From assembly GCA_035536185.1 (NCBI GenBank), contig DATLOM010000018.1, positions 124,001 to 188,000 on the forward strand: a stretch of DNA of 64,000 nt, read 5' to 3'. Below are positions 1 to 14,074 of this stretch, piece by piece. Positions within the stretch are counted from its first letter, which is position 1. Every line of letters starts with the position of its first letter. The position numbers and the translations under genes were made by a program. The notes beneath the pieces were generated by a model, which worked only from the letters and a program-made list of their open reading frames with translations, was not told the DNA's origin and did no database searches. This DNA is from GCA-2861595 sp035536185 (GTDB taxonomy: Bacteria; Actinomycetota; Acidimicrobiia; Acidimicrobiales; GCA-2861595).

Positions 1-267
1 GACGTCCTCGAGGCGCAGCTCGACCAGGCGGCGGCCGGCTTCGACCCCGGCGCGGGAGAAGTGACCGGCCTCGGGCTTGTTGACCCGGCTCGGCTTGACC
101 GTCCCGAAGGTCACCTGGAGAGCGGAGTACCCGTCACGCTCGACCGTCTTCACCTGGACCACGCGTACCGGGGGAACCTTGACGACGGTGACAGGGACGG
201 CCCGGTTCTGGTCGTCCCAGATCTGGGTCATCCCGACCTTCTCACCGACGATCGCTGTGCTGGCCAT
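1..267 (-). CDS. rplC: 50S ribosomal protein L3, N-terminal part (runs off the left edge)
   Basis: Ribosomal protein L3 binds 23S rRNA near the peptidyl-transferase centre and starts large-subunit assembly. The 89 visible codons read MASTAIVGEKVGMTQIWDD, the typical L3 opening, followed by the first beta-barrel strand. L3 is usually about 210 residues, so more than half lies beyond base 1. The ATG at 267 is the only sensible start. It follows rpsJ on the same strand, the standard order of the S10 operon, but the two are separated by an unusually long spacer of about 133 bp that holds a strong hairpin. Confidence 0.93.
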   Translation of the reverse strand, partial: MASTAIVGEKVGMTQIWDDQNRAVPVTVVKVPPVRVVQVKTVERDGYSALQVTFGTVKPSRVNKPEAGHFSRAGVEAGRRLVELRLEDV

Positions 268-301
268 GTTGGGGGTTCTGTCTCTTGTCTCTCACGCGAA
301 A

Positions 302-328
302 GCTCCGCCCGGGAAGACCCGGCGGAGC
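302..328 (-). terminator. Hairpin in the rpsJ-rplC spacer, possible attenuator
   Basis: On the minus strand GCTCCGCC and GGCGGAGC form an 8-bp stem, extended inside by GGG/CCC around a small loop, and followed by TTT. It sits between rpsJ and rplC, where most relatives have only a short gap. It could be a partial terminator or attenuator for the S10 operon, or a processing site. The T run is short, so full termination is unlikely. Confidence 0.4.
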
Positions 329-400
329 AAAATTGGGTTGTGCCGTGGGGTTCCCGCAGGCAACCACGGACGTCAGTTGAACCGGTACGGACTCTAGCAG

Positions 401-718
401 TTACTGCAGTTTGATCTCTATGTCGACACCGGCCGGGAGGTCCAGGCGCTGGAGGGAGTCGACGGTCTTGGCACTGTGCTCGACGATGTCGAGCAGGCGC
501 TTGTGGATGCGCATCTCGAAGTGCTCGCGGCTGTCCTTGTACTTGTGGGGCGAGCGGATCACCGTGTAGCGGTGCTTCTCGGTGGGCAGCGGGACCGGGC
601 CGCGTACCTTGGCCTGGGTGCGCAGCACTGTCTCGACGATCTTCTTGGTGGACTGGTCGACCACCTCGTGGTCGTAGGCCTTCAGCCGTATGCGGATCTT
701 CTGCTTGCTGTCAGCCAC
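401..718 (-). CDS. rpsJ: 30S ribosomal protein S10
   Basis: S10 is a small-subunit head protein and, as NusE, a partner of NusB in antitermination. The 105 residues match the family length and carry its signatures IRIRLKAYDHEVVD, PLPTEK and SPHKYKDSREHFEMR, ending in DLPAGVDIEIKLQ. The start is GTG at 718, preceded on the minus strand by AAGGA four bases upstream. It lies downstream of tuf with a 135-bp spacer that contains a GC-rich inverted repeat (CGCCGGC/GCCGGCG) without a T run, so it may have its own promoter. Confidence 0.97.
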   Translation of the reverse strand: MADSKQKIRIRLKAYDHEVVDQSTKKIVETVLRTQAKVRGPVPLPTEKHRYTVIRSPHKYKDSREHFEMRIHKRLLDIVEHSAKTVDSLQRLDLPAGVDIEIKLQ

Positions 719-853
719 TGGTTCCTTCGTCTCTCTTGACTATGCCGGAAGGCCGTCAGGCCGCCCGGCCCGACGGAACGCCCCGGAGGGCTTGTTCTGT
801 CGGAACATCGATGATCCGCCGGCGGAGCCGGCGACATTGCCTTTGACTTACTG

Positions 854-2047
<1,194 letters not shown>

Positions 2048-2073
2048 GTTTGTGTCCTCTGATCGCTTGGTCG

Positions 2074-4170
2074 TTACTCGCCGCGTACCCGGGCGACGAT
2101 CTCTCTGGCGATCGTCTCGGGGACCTGCTGGTAAGAATGGAACTGCATGGTCGACGTGGCCCGTCCCTGGGTCTTCGACCGCAGGTCTGTAACGTAGCCG
2201 AACATCTCCGACAGCGGCACCTGGGTGCGAATTACCTGGCTGCTGCCCCGCTGCTCCATGCCCTCCATCTTCCCCCGGCGGCTGTTGAGGTCGCCGATGA
2301 CGTCGCCCATGTACTCGTCGGGCGTAACCGCCTCGACCAGCATGATCGGTTCGAGGAGGCAGGGCTTGGCCCGCTTGGCCGCCTCCTTGACGGCCATGGA
2401 GCCGGCGATCTTGAAGGCCATCTCCGATGAGTCGACATCGTGGTAGGAGCCGTAGGTGAGGATGGCCCGCACGTCCACCATCGGGTAACCGGCCACCACG
2501 CCCGAGGTCAGGGCCTCCTGGATGCCGGCGTCGACCGAGGGGATGTACTCCTTGGGGATCACGCCACCCGAGATCTTGTCCACGAACTCATAACCGCCAC
2601 CGGGGCCGGTGGGCTCGAGGCTGATGACCACGTGGCCGTACTGGCCGCGGCCACCGGTCTGGCGCACGTAGCGCATCTCGACCTTCTCGACGGTCTGGGT
2701 GATCGTCTCGCGGTAGGCCACCTGGGGCTTGCCCACGTTGGCGTCGACCTTGAACTCGCGGAGCATCCGGTCCACCAGCACCTCGAGGTGCAGCTCGCCC
2801 ATGCCGCCGATGACGGTCTGGCCCGTCTCCTCGTCGGAGTGCACCTGGAAGGTGGGGTCCTCCTCCGATAGCGACTGGAGCGCCTTCGACAGCTTGTCCT
2901 GGGCATCCTTCGTCTTGGGCTCCACGGCGACATGGATCACCGGCTCGGGGAACTCGAGCGACTCGAGGACAATCGGTGCGTTGGGGTCACAGAGGGTGTT
3001 GCCGGTGGTGGTCTGCTTCAGACCGACGGCGGCCACGATGTCGCCGGCAAAGACGGCGTCCTTGTCCTCGCGGTGGTTGGCGTGCATCTGGAGCAGGCGG
3101 CCCACCCGCTCCTTGCGGTCCTTGCTCGAGTTGAGCACGGCGGCGCCCTTCTCGAGCTTGCCGCTGTAGACGCGGAAGTACGTCAGCTTGCCGACGTGGG
3201 GGTCGCTCATGATCTTGAAGGCCAGGGCGGAGAAGGGTTCGTCGTCGGAGGCGAGGCGCTCCAGCTCCTCGATCCCCTTGACATCCATGCCGGTGGTGGG
3301 GGGGAGGTCGAGCGGGCTGGGGAGGAAGTCGATCACCGCGTCGAGCATGGGCTGTACGCCCTTGTTCTTGAATGCAGACCCGCACAGCACGGGCACCAGC
3401 TGGTTGGCGATGGTGGCGGTGCGCAGAGCGACCCGGAGGTCCTCCGCGGTGACCGGCTCGTCACCGACGTACTTCTCCATGACGTTGTCGTCGTAGTTGG
3501 ACACCACGTCGATGAGGGCCTGGCGGCCGGATTCAGCCTCTTGGGCCATCTCGTCGGGAATGTCGGTGACCGACCAGGCCTCACCGTGCTCCGACCCCTC
3601 GTCCCACATCAGGGCCTTCATGCCGATGAGGTCGATCATGCCCTTGAAGTGGCCCTCGGCCCCGATGGGGACCTGGAGCACGGCGGGCACGGCGTCGAGG
3701 CGGTCGCGGATCATGCTCACGGACCGGTTGAAATCAGCACCGATGCGGTCCATCTTGTTGACGAAGCAGATGCGGGGCACGTTGTACTTGTTGGCCTGGC
3801 GCCACACCGTCTCGGTCTGGGGCTCCACGCCGGCGACGGCATCGAACACGGCCACGGCACCGTCGAGCACCCGCAGCGAACGCTCGACCTCGACGGTGAA
3901 GTCGACGTGGCCGGGGGTGTCGATGATGTTGATCCAGTTGTCCTTCCACATGCACGTGGTGGCCGCAGAGGTGATGGTGATGCCCCGCTCCTGCTCCTGG
4001 ACCATCCAGTCCATGGTGGCGGCACCCTCGTGGACCTCCCCGATCTTGTAGTTCTTGCCGGTGTAGTAGAGGATCCGCTCGGTCGTGGTGGTCTTGCCCG
4101 CGTCGATGTGGGCCATGATCCCGATGTTGCGGGTGCGGGCAAGCGGAAATTCTCGGATCAGCGGTGACAT
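2074..4170 (-). CDS. fusA: Elongation factor G
   Basis: EF-G drives translocation and, with RRF, ribosome recycling. The 698 residues match the family. The G domain starts with AHIDAGKTTTTERIL (about 20-34), followed by DTPGHVDFT and NKMDR; domain IV carries the YGHVVISLEP region and the C-terminal half has MGELHLEVLVDR. It lies 48 bp downstream of rpsG and 26 bp upstream of tuf, so rpsL-rpsG-fusA-tuf reads as one leftward operon. No truncation or unusual insertion was seen. Confidence 0.98.
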   Translation of the reverse strand: MSPLIREFPLARTRNIGIMAHIDAGKTTTTERILYYTGKNYKIGEVHEGAATMDWMVQEQERGITITSAATTCMWKDNWINIIDTPGHVDFTVEVERSLRVLDGAVAVFDAVAGVEPQTETVWRQANKYNVPRICFVNKMDRIGADFNRSVSMIRDRLDAVPAVLQVPIGAEGHFKGMIDLIGMKALMWDEGSEHGEAWSVTDIPDEMAQEAESGRQALIDVVSNYDDNVMEKYVGDEPVTAEDLRVALRTATIANQLVPVLCGSAFKNKGVQPMLDAVIDFLPSPLDLPPTTGMDVKGIEELERLASDDEPFSALAFKIMSDPHVGKLTYFRVYSGKLEKGAAVLNSSKDRKERVGRLLQMHANHREDKDAVFAGDIVAAVGLKQTTTGNTLCDPNAPIVLESLEFPEPVIHVAVEPKTKDAQDKLSKALQSLSEEDPTFQVHSDEETGQTVIGGMGELHLEVLVDRMLREFKVDANVGKPQVAYRETITQTVEKVEMRYVRQTGGRGQYGHVVISLEPTGPGGGYEFVDKISGGVIPKEYIPSVDAGIQEALTSGVVAGYPMVDVRAILTYGSYHDVDSSEMAFKIAGSMAVKEAAKRAKPCLLEPIMLVEAVTPDEYMGDVIGDLNSRRGKMEGMEQRGSSQVIRTQVPLSEMFGYVTDLRSKTQGRATSTMQFHSYQQVPETIAREIVARVRGE

Positions 4171-4218
4171 GGTGGGTCCTGGAGAGAAGGAAGAGGAATC
4201 GGTGGGCTGGGCTGCGGA

Positions 4219-4689
4219 CTACCAGCGGTAGTGCGCGAAGGCCTTGTTGGACTCGGCCATCTTCTGGACGTCCTCACGGCGCTTCACTGCTGAGCCGACG
4301 CCGTTCGAGGCGTCGAGCAGCTCGTTGGCCAGGCGCTGGCCCATCGACTTCTCCCGACGCTGTCGGGAGTAGCTCACCAGCCAGCGGATGGAGAGCGTGG
4401 TCGAGCGCCGCGGGCGCACCTCGATGGGGACCTGGTAAGTGGCACCGCCCACCCGGCGGCTCTTGACCTCCAGGGCGGGCTTGGTGTTATCGACGGCCCG
4501 CTTCAAGGTGGCGATCGGCTCGGCGCCGGTCTTCTCCTTGACGATGTCGAGCGCCTCGTAGACGATGCGCTCGGCCGTGGTGCGCTTGCCCTGGGTCAGG
4601 ATCTTGTTCACCAGCTGGGTCACGACGACCGACTTGTAGACCGGGTCGGGGAGCAGCTCGCGGCGGGGGGGAGGTCCCTTGCGGGGCAT
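4219..4689 (-). CDS. rpsG: 30S ribosomal protein S7
   Basis: S7 nucleates assembly of the 30S head and contacts mRNA near the exit channel. The 156 residues begin MPRKGPPPRRELLPDP and carry VTQLVNKILTQGKRT, RVGGATYQVPIEV and the C-terminal AESNKAFAHYRW, all standard. The same frame stays open far upstream, across rpsL in the wrong frame, so I placed the start at the ATG at 4689, which gives the family length. It begins two bases after the rpsL stop, so the pair is likely translationally coupled. Confidence 0.97.
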   Translation of the reverse strand: MPRKGPPPRRELLPDPVYKSVVVTQLVNKILTQGKRTTAERIVYEALDIVKEKTGAEPIATLKRAVDNTKPALEVKSRRVGGATYQVPIEVRPRRSTTLSIRWLVSYSRQRREKSMGQRLANELLDASNGVGSAVKRREDVQKMAESNKAFAHYRW

Positions 4690-4691
4690 GC

Positions 4692-5063
4692 CTAGGCGTC
4701 CTTCTTGGCGCCGTAGCGGCTCCGGGCCTGCTTGCGGTCGCGTACACCAGAGGTGTCGAGGGTGCCTCGGATGATCTTGTAGCGGACACCGGGGAGGTCC
4801 TTCACGCGGCCGCCGCGCACGAGAACTATCGAGTGCTCCTGGAGGTTGTGCCCCACTCCGGGGATGTAGGCGGTGATCTCGGTGCCACTGGTGAGACGCA
4901 CACGGGCCACCTTCCGCAGGGCCGAGTTCGGCTTCTTCGGGGTGGTGGTGTAGACCCGCGTACAGACACCCCGCCGCTGCGGCGCGCCCTTCAGGGCAGG
5001 GGTCTTGGACTTGGTCTGGTTGGACTGGCGGCCCTTGCGGACCAACTGCGCGATGGTGGGCAA
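4692..5063 (-). CDS. rpsL: 30S ribosomal protein S12
   Basis: S12 shapes the decoding centre and is the classical streptomycin-resistance locus. The 123 residues begin (M)PTIAQLVRKGRQ and contain TTPKKPNSALRKVAR and the GHNLQEHSIVL loop. The lysines and proline usually changed in resistant strains look wild type. I chose a TTG start at 5063 because it matches the conserved N-terminus and has AGAGAGG five bases upstream; an ATG at 5144 would add an unrelated 27-residue extension. It lies 88 bp downstream of rpoC and directly before rpsG. Confidence 0.96.
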   Translation of the reverse strand: MPTIAQLVRKGRQSNQTKSKTPALKGAPQRRGVCTRVYTTTPKKPNSALRKVARVRLTSGTEITAYIPGVGHNLQEHSIVLVRGGRVKDLPGVRYKIIRGTLDTSGVRDRKQARSRYGAKKDA

Positions 5064-5151
5064 CGCGACCTCTCTGGTATCGCCTTCGACGCTTTGGGCC
5101 GTCGGCGGTGGACAATCGTAGGCCCTCGGTGAGGGCCCGGGCAAAGCCGGA

Positions 5152-9036
<3,885 letters not shown>

Positions 9037-9050
9037 TCAGTGCCCTTCTC

Positions 9051-12000
9051 TCAGAACCGGGAGGCGCGCTCGGCAGCACGACGCTCGTCTTCTTCGTCGG
9101 ATCCGCGCTCGGGGCGGGATATGTCGATCCCCAGCTCCTCGGCGGTGCGGAACACGTCCTCGTCCAGGTCGCGCATCTCGATCTCCTGGCCCGTTGTGGA
9201 GAGCACCTCCACGTTGAGACAGAGCGACTGCATCTCCTTGATGAGGACCTTGAACGACTCGGGGATCCCAGGCTCGGGGATGTTCTCGCCCTTGACGATC
9301 GCCTCGTAGACCTTCACCCGGCCGAGCACGTCGTCGGACTTGATGGTGAGCAGCTCCTGCAGGGCGTAGGCGGCGCCGTAGGCCTCCAGGGCCCACACCT
9401 CCATCTCCCCGAAGCGCTGCCCACCGAACTGGGCCTTACCGCCCAGCGGCTGCTGGGTGATCATGCTGTACGGGCCGGTGGAGCGGGCGTGGATCTTGTC
9501 GTCCACCAGGTGGGCCAGCTTCAGGATGTAGACGTAGCCCACGCACACCGGGTTGTCGTAGGGCTCGCCGGTACGGCCGTTGTAGAGGGTGGCCTTGCCG
9601 TCGCGGCCCATGAGGCGCTTGCCGTCGGCGCCCTCGGGCGTGAGCGTCTCGAAGATGCTCTGGATTGTGGGGTGGCGGCCGGCCTTGTCCTCCTCGTCCC
9701 AGTGGGCGCCGTCGAAGACGGGCGTCGAGACCCACACCGATGGTTCGGTGACGGGTCGGGTCTTGGTCTCCGTCCCCTTGAGCGGCTCGGTCTTGGTGCC
9801 GGCGCCGTCCCAGCCCCAGCGGGCGGCCCAGCCCAGGTGGGCCTCGAGGACCTGGCCCACGTTCATGCGGCTGGGCACTCCGAAGGGCGACAGGATGATG
9901 TCGACGGTGGTGCCGTCGGCCAGGTGGGGCATGTCCTCGACCGGGAGGATCTTGGAGATGACGCCCTTGTTGCCGTGGCGGCCGGCGAGCTTGTCGCCCT
10001 CGCTGATCTTGCGCTTCTGGGCCACGTAGACCCGCACGAGCTGGTTGACGCCGGGCGGCAGCTCCTGGTTGTCGTCGCGGGAGAACACCCGCACGTCGAT
10101 GACCTTGCCGGCCTCACCGTGGGGCACCTTGAGGCTGGTGTCCCGGACCTCGCGGGCCTTCTCGCCGAAGATGGCCCGCAGCAGGCGCTCCTCGGGGGTC
10201 AGCTCCGTCTCGCCCTTGGGCGTGACCTTTCCGACCAGCACGTCGCCGGGGCTGACCTCGGCACCGACGCGGATGATGCCCCGCTCGTCGAGGTCCTTCA
10301 GGATCTCCTCGGACAGGTTGGGGATGTCCCGGGTGATCTCCTCGGCGCCGAGCTTGGTGTCCCGGGCGTCGACCTCGTGCTCCTGGATGTGGATGGAGGT
10401 GAGGACGTCGTCGCGCACGAGGCGCTCCGACAGGATGATGGCGTCCTCGTAGTTGTAGCCCTCCCACGGCATGAAGGCGACCAGGAGGTTCTTGCCGAGG
10501 GCCAGCTCGCCCTGATGGGTGGAGGGGCCGTCGGCCAGGGGGGTGCCCGCTTCGACACGGTCGCCCTCGTTGACGAGCGAGCGCTGGTTGATGCAGGTGT
10601 TCTGGTTCGAGCGGCGGAACTTGCCCAGCTTCTCGATCTTGCGGCCCTTGCCCTCGTAGTCGACGGTGATGTGGTCACCGGTGACCTCGGTGACGACACC
10701 GGCAGCCTCGGCCAGCATGACGTCGCCGGCGTCGCACGCCACCCTCTTCTCGACACCGGTGCCGATGTAGGGAGCCTCGGGGCGCAGCAGGGGCACGGCC
10801 TGCTTCTGCATGTTGGCGCCCATCAGGGCGCGGTTGGCGTCGTCGTGCTCGATGAAGGGGATGAGGGCGGTGGAGACCGACACCATCTGCTTGGGCGAGA
10901 CGTCCATGAGGTCGACCTCGGACGGAGGCACGAAGTCGACCTCGGTGCTCGACCCGTAGGAGGTGGTGGTGGCGCCGACCCGCACCCCTGCCCCTTGCGG
11001 GCCGCGGCGGACGAGGACGCGGTCCTCGTTGAAGTTGCCCTGGTCGTCCAGGCTGGCGTTGGCCTGGGCGATGACGTGCTCCTCCTCCTCGTCGGCGGCG
11101 AGGTAGACGACCTCTTCGGTGACTCGGCCGTCGACGACGGTGCGGTACGGCGTCTCGATGAAGCCGTACTCGTTGATGCGCCCGTAGGTGGCGAGGTGCC
11201 CGATCAGGCCGATGTTGGGGCCTTCGGGAGTCTCGATCGGGCACATGCGCCCGTAGTGGGAGCTGTGCACGTCACGGACCTCGAAGCCGGCCCGCTCGCG
11301 GCTGAGGCCACCAGGGCCCATGGCCGACAGGCGGCGCTTGTGGGTGAGGCCGGACAGGGGGTTGACCTGGTCCATGAACTGGCTGAGCTGGCTGGTGCCG
11401 AAGAACTCCTTGATGGAGGCCACGACCGGGCGGATGTTGATCAGCGTCTGGGGCGTGATGGCCTCGACGTCCTGGGTGGTCATGCGCTCGCGCACCACCC
11501 GCTCCATGCGCGACAAGCCGACCCGCACCTGGTTCTGGATCAGCTCACCGACCGAGCGGATGCGCCGGTTGGCGAAGTGGTCCTGGTCGTCGAGGCGGTA
11601 ACCGGGCTCGCCGTTGGCCAGGTGCAGCATGTAGGTGGCCGCGGCGAGAAGCTCACTGGGGCTGAGCACACCCTGGCCGGCAACCGGACGCTCCAGGTCG
11701 TAGTCCAGGATCTCCGCGGCCCGCTCGACCTCGGGGCCGAGCTTGCGGTTGAGCTTGTAGCGCCCTACCCGGGTGAGGTCGTAGCGCTTGGGGTTGAAGA
11801 AGGCGTTCTCGAAGTAGGCACGGGCCGACTCCACCGAAGGCGGCTCGCCGGGGCGGGCCCGCTTGTAGATCTCGAGGAGAGCCTCTTCCCGTGTGGGGGC
11901 CAGCTCCTTCTCCTTGGCCCACTGGCCCTCGAGGAAGTCGAAGTGGCGCACGAACTTGTCGAGCAGGCCGGGCGCCCCCTCCTCGTCGTAGCCGAGGGCG

Positions 12001-12599
12001 CGCAGCAGCACGAACAGGCTGAGCCGGCGCTTGCGGGCGACGCGGGTGCCGGCGGTGATGTCCTTGCCCGGCTTGGCTTCCACGTCGAACTCGATCCACT
12101 CACCCCGATAGGGGTGGATGGTGCCGGTGACGACGGTCTTGGCGTCGCGACCGGGCTGGAAGATCACGCCGGGGCTGCGCACCAGCTGCGACACGACGAC
12201 CCGCTCGGTGCCGTTGATGATGAACGTGCCCTTGTTCGTCATCATGGGGAAGTCGCCCATGAAGACGGTCTGTTCCTTGATCTCACCGGTGGTGGCGTTC
12301 ATGAACCGGGCCCGCACGAAGATCGGCGCGGAGTAGGTCATGTCCTTCTCCTTGCACTCCTCCATCGTGAACTTCGGAGGGGGCCGGAGATCCTGGTCGG
12401 TGGAGTCGAACTCCAGCTCGAGGCGCAGCTGGCCGGTGAAGTCCTCGATGGGGCTTATGTCCCGGAACGTTTGAACCAGGCCGGAATCAAGGAACCATTC
12501 GAACGAGGATCGCTGGATGGCCACCAGATCCGGCAGCGGCAGGACCTCATCGAGGTTGGCGAAAGAGAAACGTTCCCGTACGGCGGGACCAGACGGCAA
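9051..12599 (-). CDS. rpoB: RNA polymerase beta subunit
   Basis: Beta is the second large catalytic subunit of RNA polymerase. The 1,182 residues have the usual length for the phylum. The rifampicin region at about 398-425 reads SQLSQFMDQVNPLSG then THKRRLSAMGPGGL: the key Asp, His and Ser are wild type, while the position after DQ is Val, a naturally variable site. Downstream motifs SHYGRMCPIETPEGPN and GRHGNKGVIS are intact. A clear promoter lies in the 209-bp gap behind rplL, so it can be transcribed apart from the ribosomal protein genes. Confidence 0.98.
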   Translation of the reverse strand: MPSGPAVRERFSFANLDEVLPLPDLVAIQRSSFEWFLDSGLVQTFRDISPIEDFTGQLRLELEFDSTDQDLRPPPKFTMEECKEKDMTYSAPIFVRARFMNATTGEIKEQTVFMGDFPMMTNKGTFIINGTERVVVSQLVRSPGVIFQPGRDAKTVVTGTIHPYRGEWIEFDVEAKPGKDITAGTRVARKRRLSLFVLLRALGYDEEGAPGLLDKFVRHFDFLEGQWAKEKELAPTREEALLEIYKRARPGEPPSVESARAYFENAFFNPKRYDLTRVGRYKLNRKLGPEVERAAEILDYDLERPVAGQGVLSPSELLAAATYMLHLANGEPGYRLDDQDHFANRRIRSVGELIQNQVRVGLSRMERVVRERMTTQDVEAITPQTLINIRPVVASIKEFFGTSQLSQFMDQVNPLSGLTHKRRLSAMGPGGLSRERAGFEVRDVHSSHYGRMCPIETPEGPNIGLIGHLATYGRINEYGFIETPYRTVVDGRVTEEVVYLAADEEEEHVIAQANASLDDQGNFNEDRVLVRRGPQGAGVRVGATTTSYGSSTEVDFVPPSEVDLMDVSPKQMVSVSTALIPFIEHDDANRALMGANMQKQAVPLLRPEAPYIGTGVEKRVACDAGDVMLAEAAGVVTEVTGDHITVDYEGKGRKIEKLGKFRRSNQNTCINQRSLVNEGDRVEAGTPLADGPSTHQGELALGKNLLVAFMPWEGYNYEDAIILSERLVRDDVLTSIHIQEHEVDARDTKLGAEEITRDIPNLSEEILKDLDERGIIRVGAEVSPGDVLVGKVTPKGETELTPEERLLRAIFGEKAREVRDTSLKVPHGEAGKVIDVRVFSRDDNQELPPGVNQLVRVYVAQKRKISEGDKLAGRHGNKGVISKILPVEDMPHLADGTTVDIILSPFGVPSRMNVGQVLEAHLGWAARWGWDGAGTKTEPLKGTETKTRPVTEPSVWVSTPVFDGAHWDEEDKAGRHPTIQSIFETLTPEGADGKRLMGRDGKATLYNGRTGEPYDNPVCVGYVYILKLAHLVDDKIHARSTGPYSMITQQPLGGKAQFGGQRFGEMEVWALEAYGAAYALQELLTIKSDDVLGRVKVYEAIVKGENIPEPGIPESFKVLIKEMQSLCLNVEVLSTTGQEIEMRDLDEDVFRTAEELGIDISRPERGSDEEDERRAAERASRF

Positions 12600-12700
12600 G
12601 ACCTACTCCTCGTGGAGATGGGGGGCGGAACGAGCGATGAGCGCGCGCCAGCCACGCTCAGAACTTCAGGGCGTGCAGCGGGCGGCCACGGCAACCACGC

Positions 12701-12730
12701 AGTATAAGCGCGGGCAGGCCAAAAAGACAA
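12701..12730 (-). promoter_or_regulatory. Sigma-70 type promoter upstream of rpoB
   Basis: On the minus strand TTGTCT (-35, 12725-12730) and TATACT (-10, 12701-12706) are 18 bp apart, close to the housekeeping consensus. It lies about 100 bp before the rpoB start, in the rplL-rpoB gap. Position and quality make it the likely rpoBC promoter; the real start site is not known. Confidence 0.65.
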
Positions 12731-12755
12731 TCCGGGGACAGACTCGGCAAGAGTA

Positions 12756-12770
12756 GGGGCGTCGAGCCCC
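12756..12770 (-). terminator. Hairpin after rplL, possible attenuator before rpoB
   Basis: GGGGC-TCGAC-GCCCC forms a perfect 5-bp stem on the minus strand, downstream of rplL and just upstream of the rpoB promoter. A second inverted repeat (CCGGGCC/GGCCCGG) lies at 12789-12803. Neither has a strong T run. Partial termination between rplL and rpoB is known in other bacteria, so attenuation is plausible but unproven here. Confidence 0.3.
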
Positions 12771-12808
12771 TTCGTCAAGGGTTTCGTGCCGGGCCTGGCC
12801 CGGGGGAG

Positions 12809-13192
12809 CTACTTGACCTCGACGCTGGCGCCGGCGGCCTCGAGCTGCGCCTTGGCCTTCTCGGCGTCTTCCTTGGAGGCACGCTCGAGAACGGGCTTGG
12901 GGGCGCCGTCCACGAGATCCTTGGCCTCCTTGAGGCCGAGGCTGGTAAGAGCCCGCACCTCCTTGATGACCTGGATCTTCTTGTCACCGGCCGCGGTGAG
13001 GATGACGTCGAACTCGTCCTTCTCCTCCTCGACGGGTGCCGCGTCGCCGCCGCCGCCACCAGCGGCCGGGGCTGCTGCCACCGGAGCCGCGGCAGTCACG
13101 CCGAAACGCTCCTCGAAGTCCTTGAGCAGCTCGCTCAGCTCGAGGACGGTCATGTTGGAAATGGAATCCAGGATCTCTTCTTTGGTGCCCAT
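12809..13192 (-). CDS. rplL: 50S ribosomal protein L7/L12
   Basis: L7/L12 forms the mobile stalk that recruits and activates translation GTPases. The 127 residues show the N-terminal dimerisation helix, a flexible Ala/Gly-rich hinge (about 40-60) and the C-terminal domain with KIQVIKEVRALTSLGLKEAK. Its ATG overlaps the rplJ stop by one base (TGATG), consistent with the coupled synthesis needed for a stalk with several L12 copies per L10. Confidence 0.97.
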   Translation of the reverse strand: MGTKEEILDSISNMTVLELSELLKDFEERFGVTAAAPVAAAPAAGGGGGDAAPVEEEKDEFDVILTAAGDKKIQVIKEVRALTSLGLKEAKDLVDGAPKPVLERASKEDAEKAKAQLEAAGASVEVK

Positions 13193-13914
13193 CAGGACGC
13201 TCCTTGCTCTTCGGTTCGGTTATCTGGGGGATCGGAAGGGGTGGCCGGCTCGGGCTCGGGGGCGGCGGCTTCGGGCTCCGGGGCGGGGGCGGGAGCCTCG
13301 GGCTCGGTGGCAGCGGCTTCGGGCGCCGGAGCGGGGGCGGGAGCCTCGGGCTCGGGGGACGCCGCGGCTTCCGCTTCGCCGGCCTCCGGGGCGCCGCCCT
13401 TCTGGTCGATCAGAGCCTTGAGGCCGTAGGCGAAGTTGCGGGGCAGGGCTTGGAGCAGGCCGGCGAACTTGACCATCGGGGCGGCCAGGCCGCCGGCGAT
13501 GCGGGCCAGCAGCACGTCCCGCGTCGGGAGGTCTGCGAGAGCGGCGGTATCGGGAGCGGAGAGGACGCTGGTGCCGAGGAGCCCGCCCTTGACGATCAGC
13601 GCCGGGTTGGTCCGGGCGAAGTCCCGCAGCGCCTTGGCCACGGCCACGGCGTCACCGTCGACGAAGGCGATGGCCGTCGGGCCGAGGAGCAGGGCCTCCA
13701 GCTCGTCGAGGCCCAGGTCACGGGCAGCGAAGCGGACGAGGGTGTTCTTGTAGATCTTGTAGTCGCCGCCCACGTCGTTCAGCGAGCGGCGCAGCGTGGA
13801 CAGCTCCTTCACGCCCAACCCGCGGTACTCGGTGAGAATGGCCGCGCTGGAGGAGGAGAGGCGCTCGCGCACCTCGTCCACCACGGCGACCTTCTCTGGC
13901 CTCGGATTGTCCAA
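13192..13914 (-). CDS. rplJ: 50S ribosomal protein L10 with a long Ala/Pro/Glu C-terminal tail
   Basis: L10 anchors the L7/L12 dimers at the stalk base. Residues 1-174 are the normal protein (LTEYRGLGVKELSTLRR, YKIYKNTLVRFAA). Residues 175-240 are extra: a low-complexity stretch of Ala, Pro and Glu with repeated PEAPAPAP-like units, ending DNRTEEQGAS. The family is normally about 165-180 residues. The start is TTG at 13914 with GGAGG and AAGG upstream; no ATG fits. The tail sits where the L12-binding helix usually ends, so it may extend the stalk base or be disordered filler; related tails occur in other actinobacteria. Confidence 0.94.
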   Translation of the reverse strand: MDNPRPEKVAVVDEVRERLSSSSAAILTEYRGLGVKELSTLRRSLNDVGGDYKIYKNTLVRFAARDLGLDELEALLLGPTAIAFVDGDAVAVAKALRDFARTNPALIVKGGLLGTSVLSAPDTAALADLPTRDVLLARIAGGLAAPMVKFAGLLQALPRNFAYGLKALIDQKGGAPEAGEAEAAASPEPEAPAPAPAPEAAATEPEAPAPAPEPEAAAPEPEPATPSDPPDNRTEEQGAS

Positions 13915-14074
13915 CTCGCCTTCGCCTCCTCTGTCTTCAGCCCCACCGGCGCACGCAGGAAGCGAACGCCCTGGACTTCAGGAGGTTCACCTCGTCAGGC
14001 GGGCCAAGGCCCTTTCAGCGCACGGGGCGCACCGGATGTCTGCGGCGAAGCGATGGATCGTGCGGGCAACCGTA
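13915..14074 (-). promoter_or_regulatory. rplA-rplJ spacer, probable L10 leader region
   Basis: This 160-bp gap precedes rplJ, where many bacteria have the structured L10(L12)4-binding leader that represses rplJL. The sequence is GC-rich with several short inverted repeats and a GGAGG near the rplJ start. I could not align it convincingly to the leader consensus by eye, so the call rests mainly on position. Confidence 0.3.

Noticed and set aside
11340..11405. Rifampicin-resistance mutation in rpoB
   Set aside because: The Val in DQVNP is at a position that varies naturally; the Asp, His and Ser linked with resistance are wild type.
9489..12707. A 1,072-codon open frame opposite rpoB
   Set aside because: It is a high-G+C shadow of a conserved gene; its protein is low-complexity and has no family resemblance.
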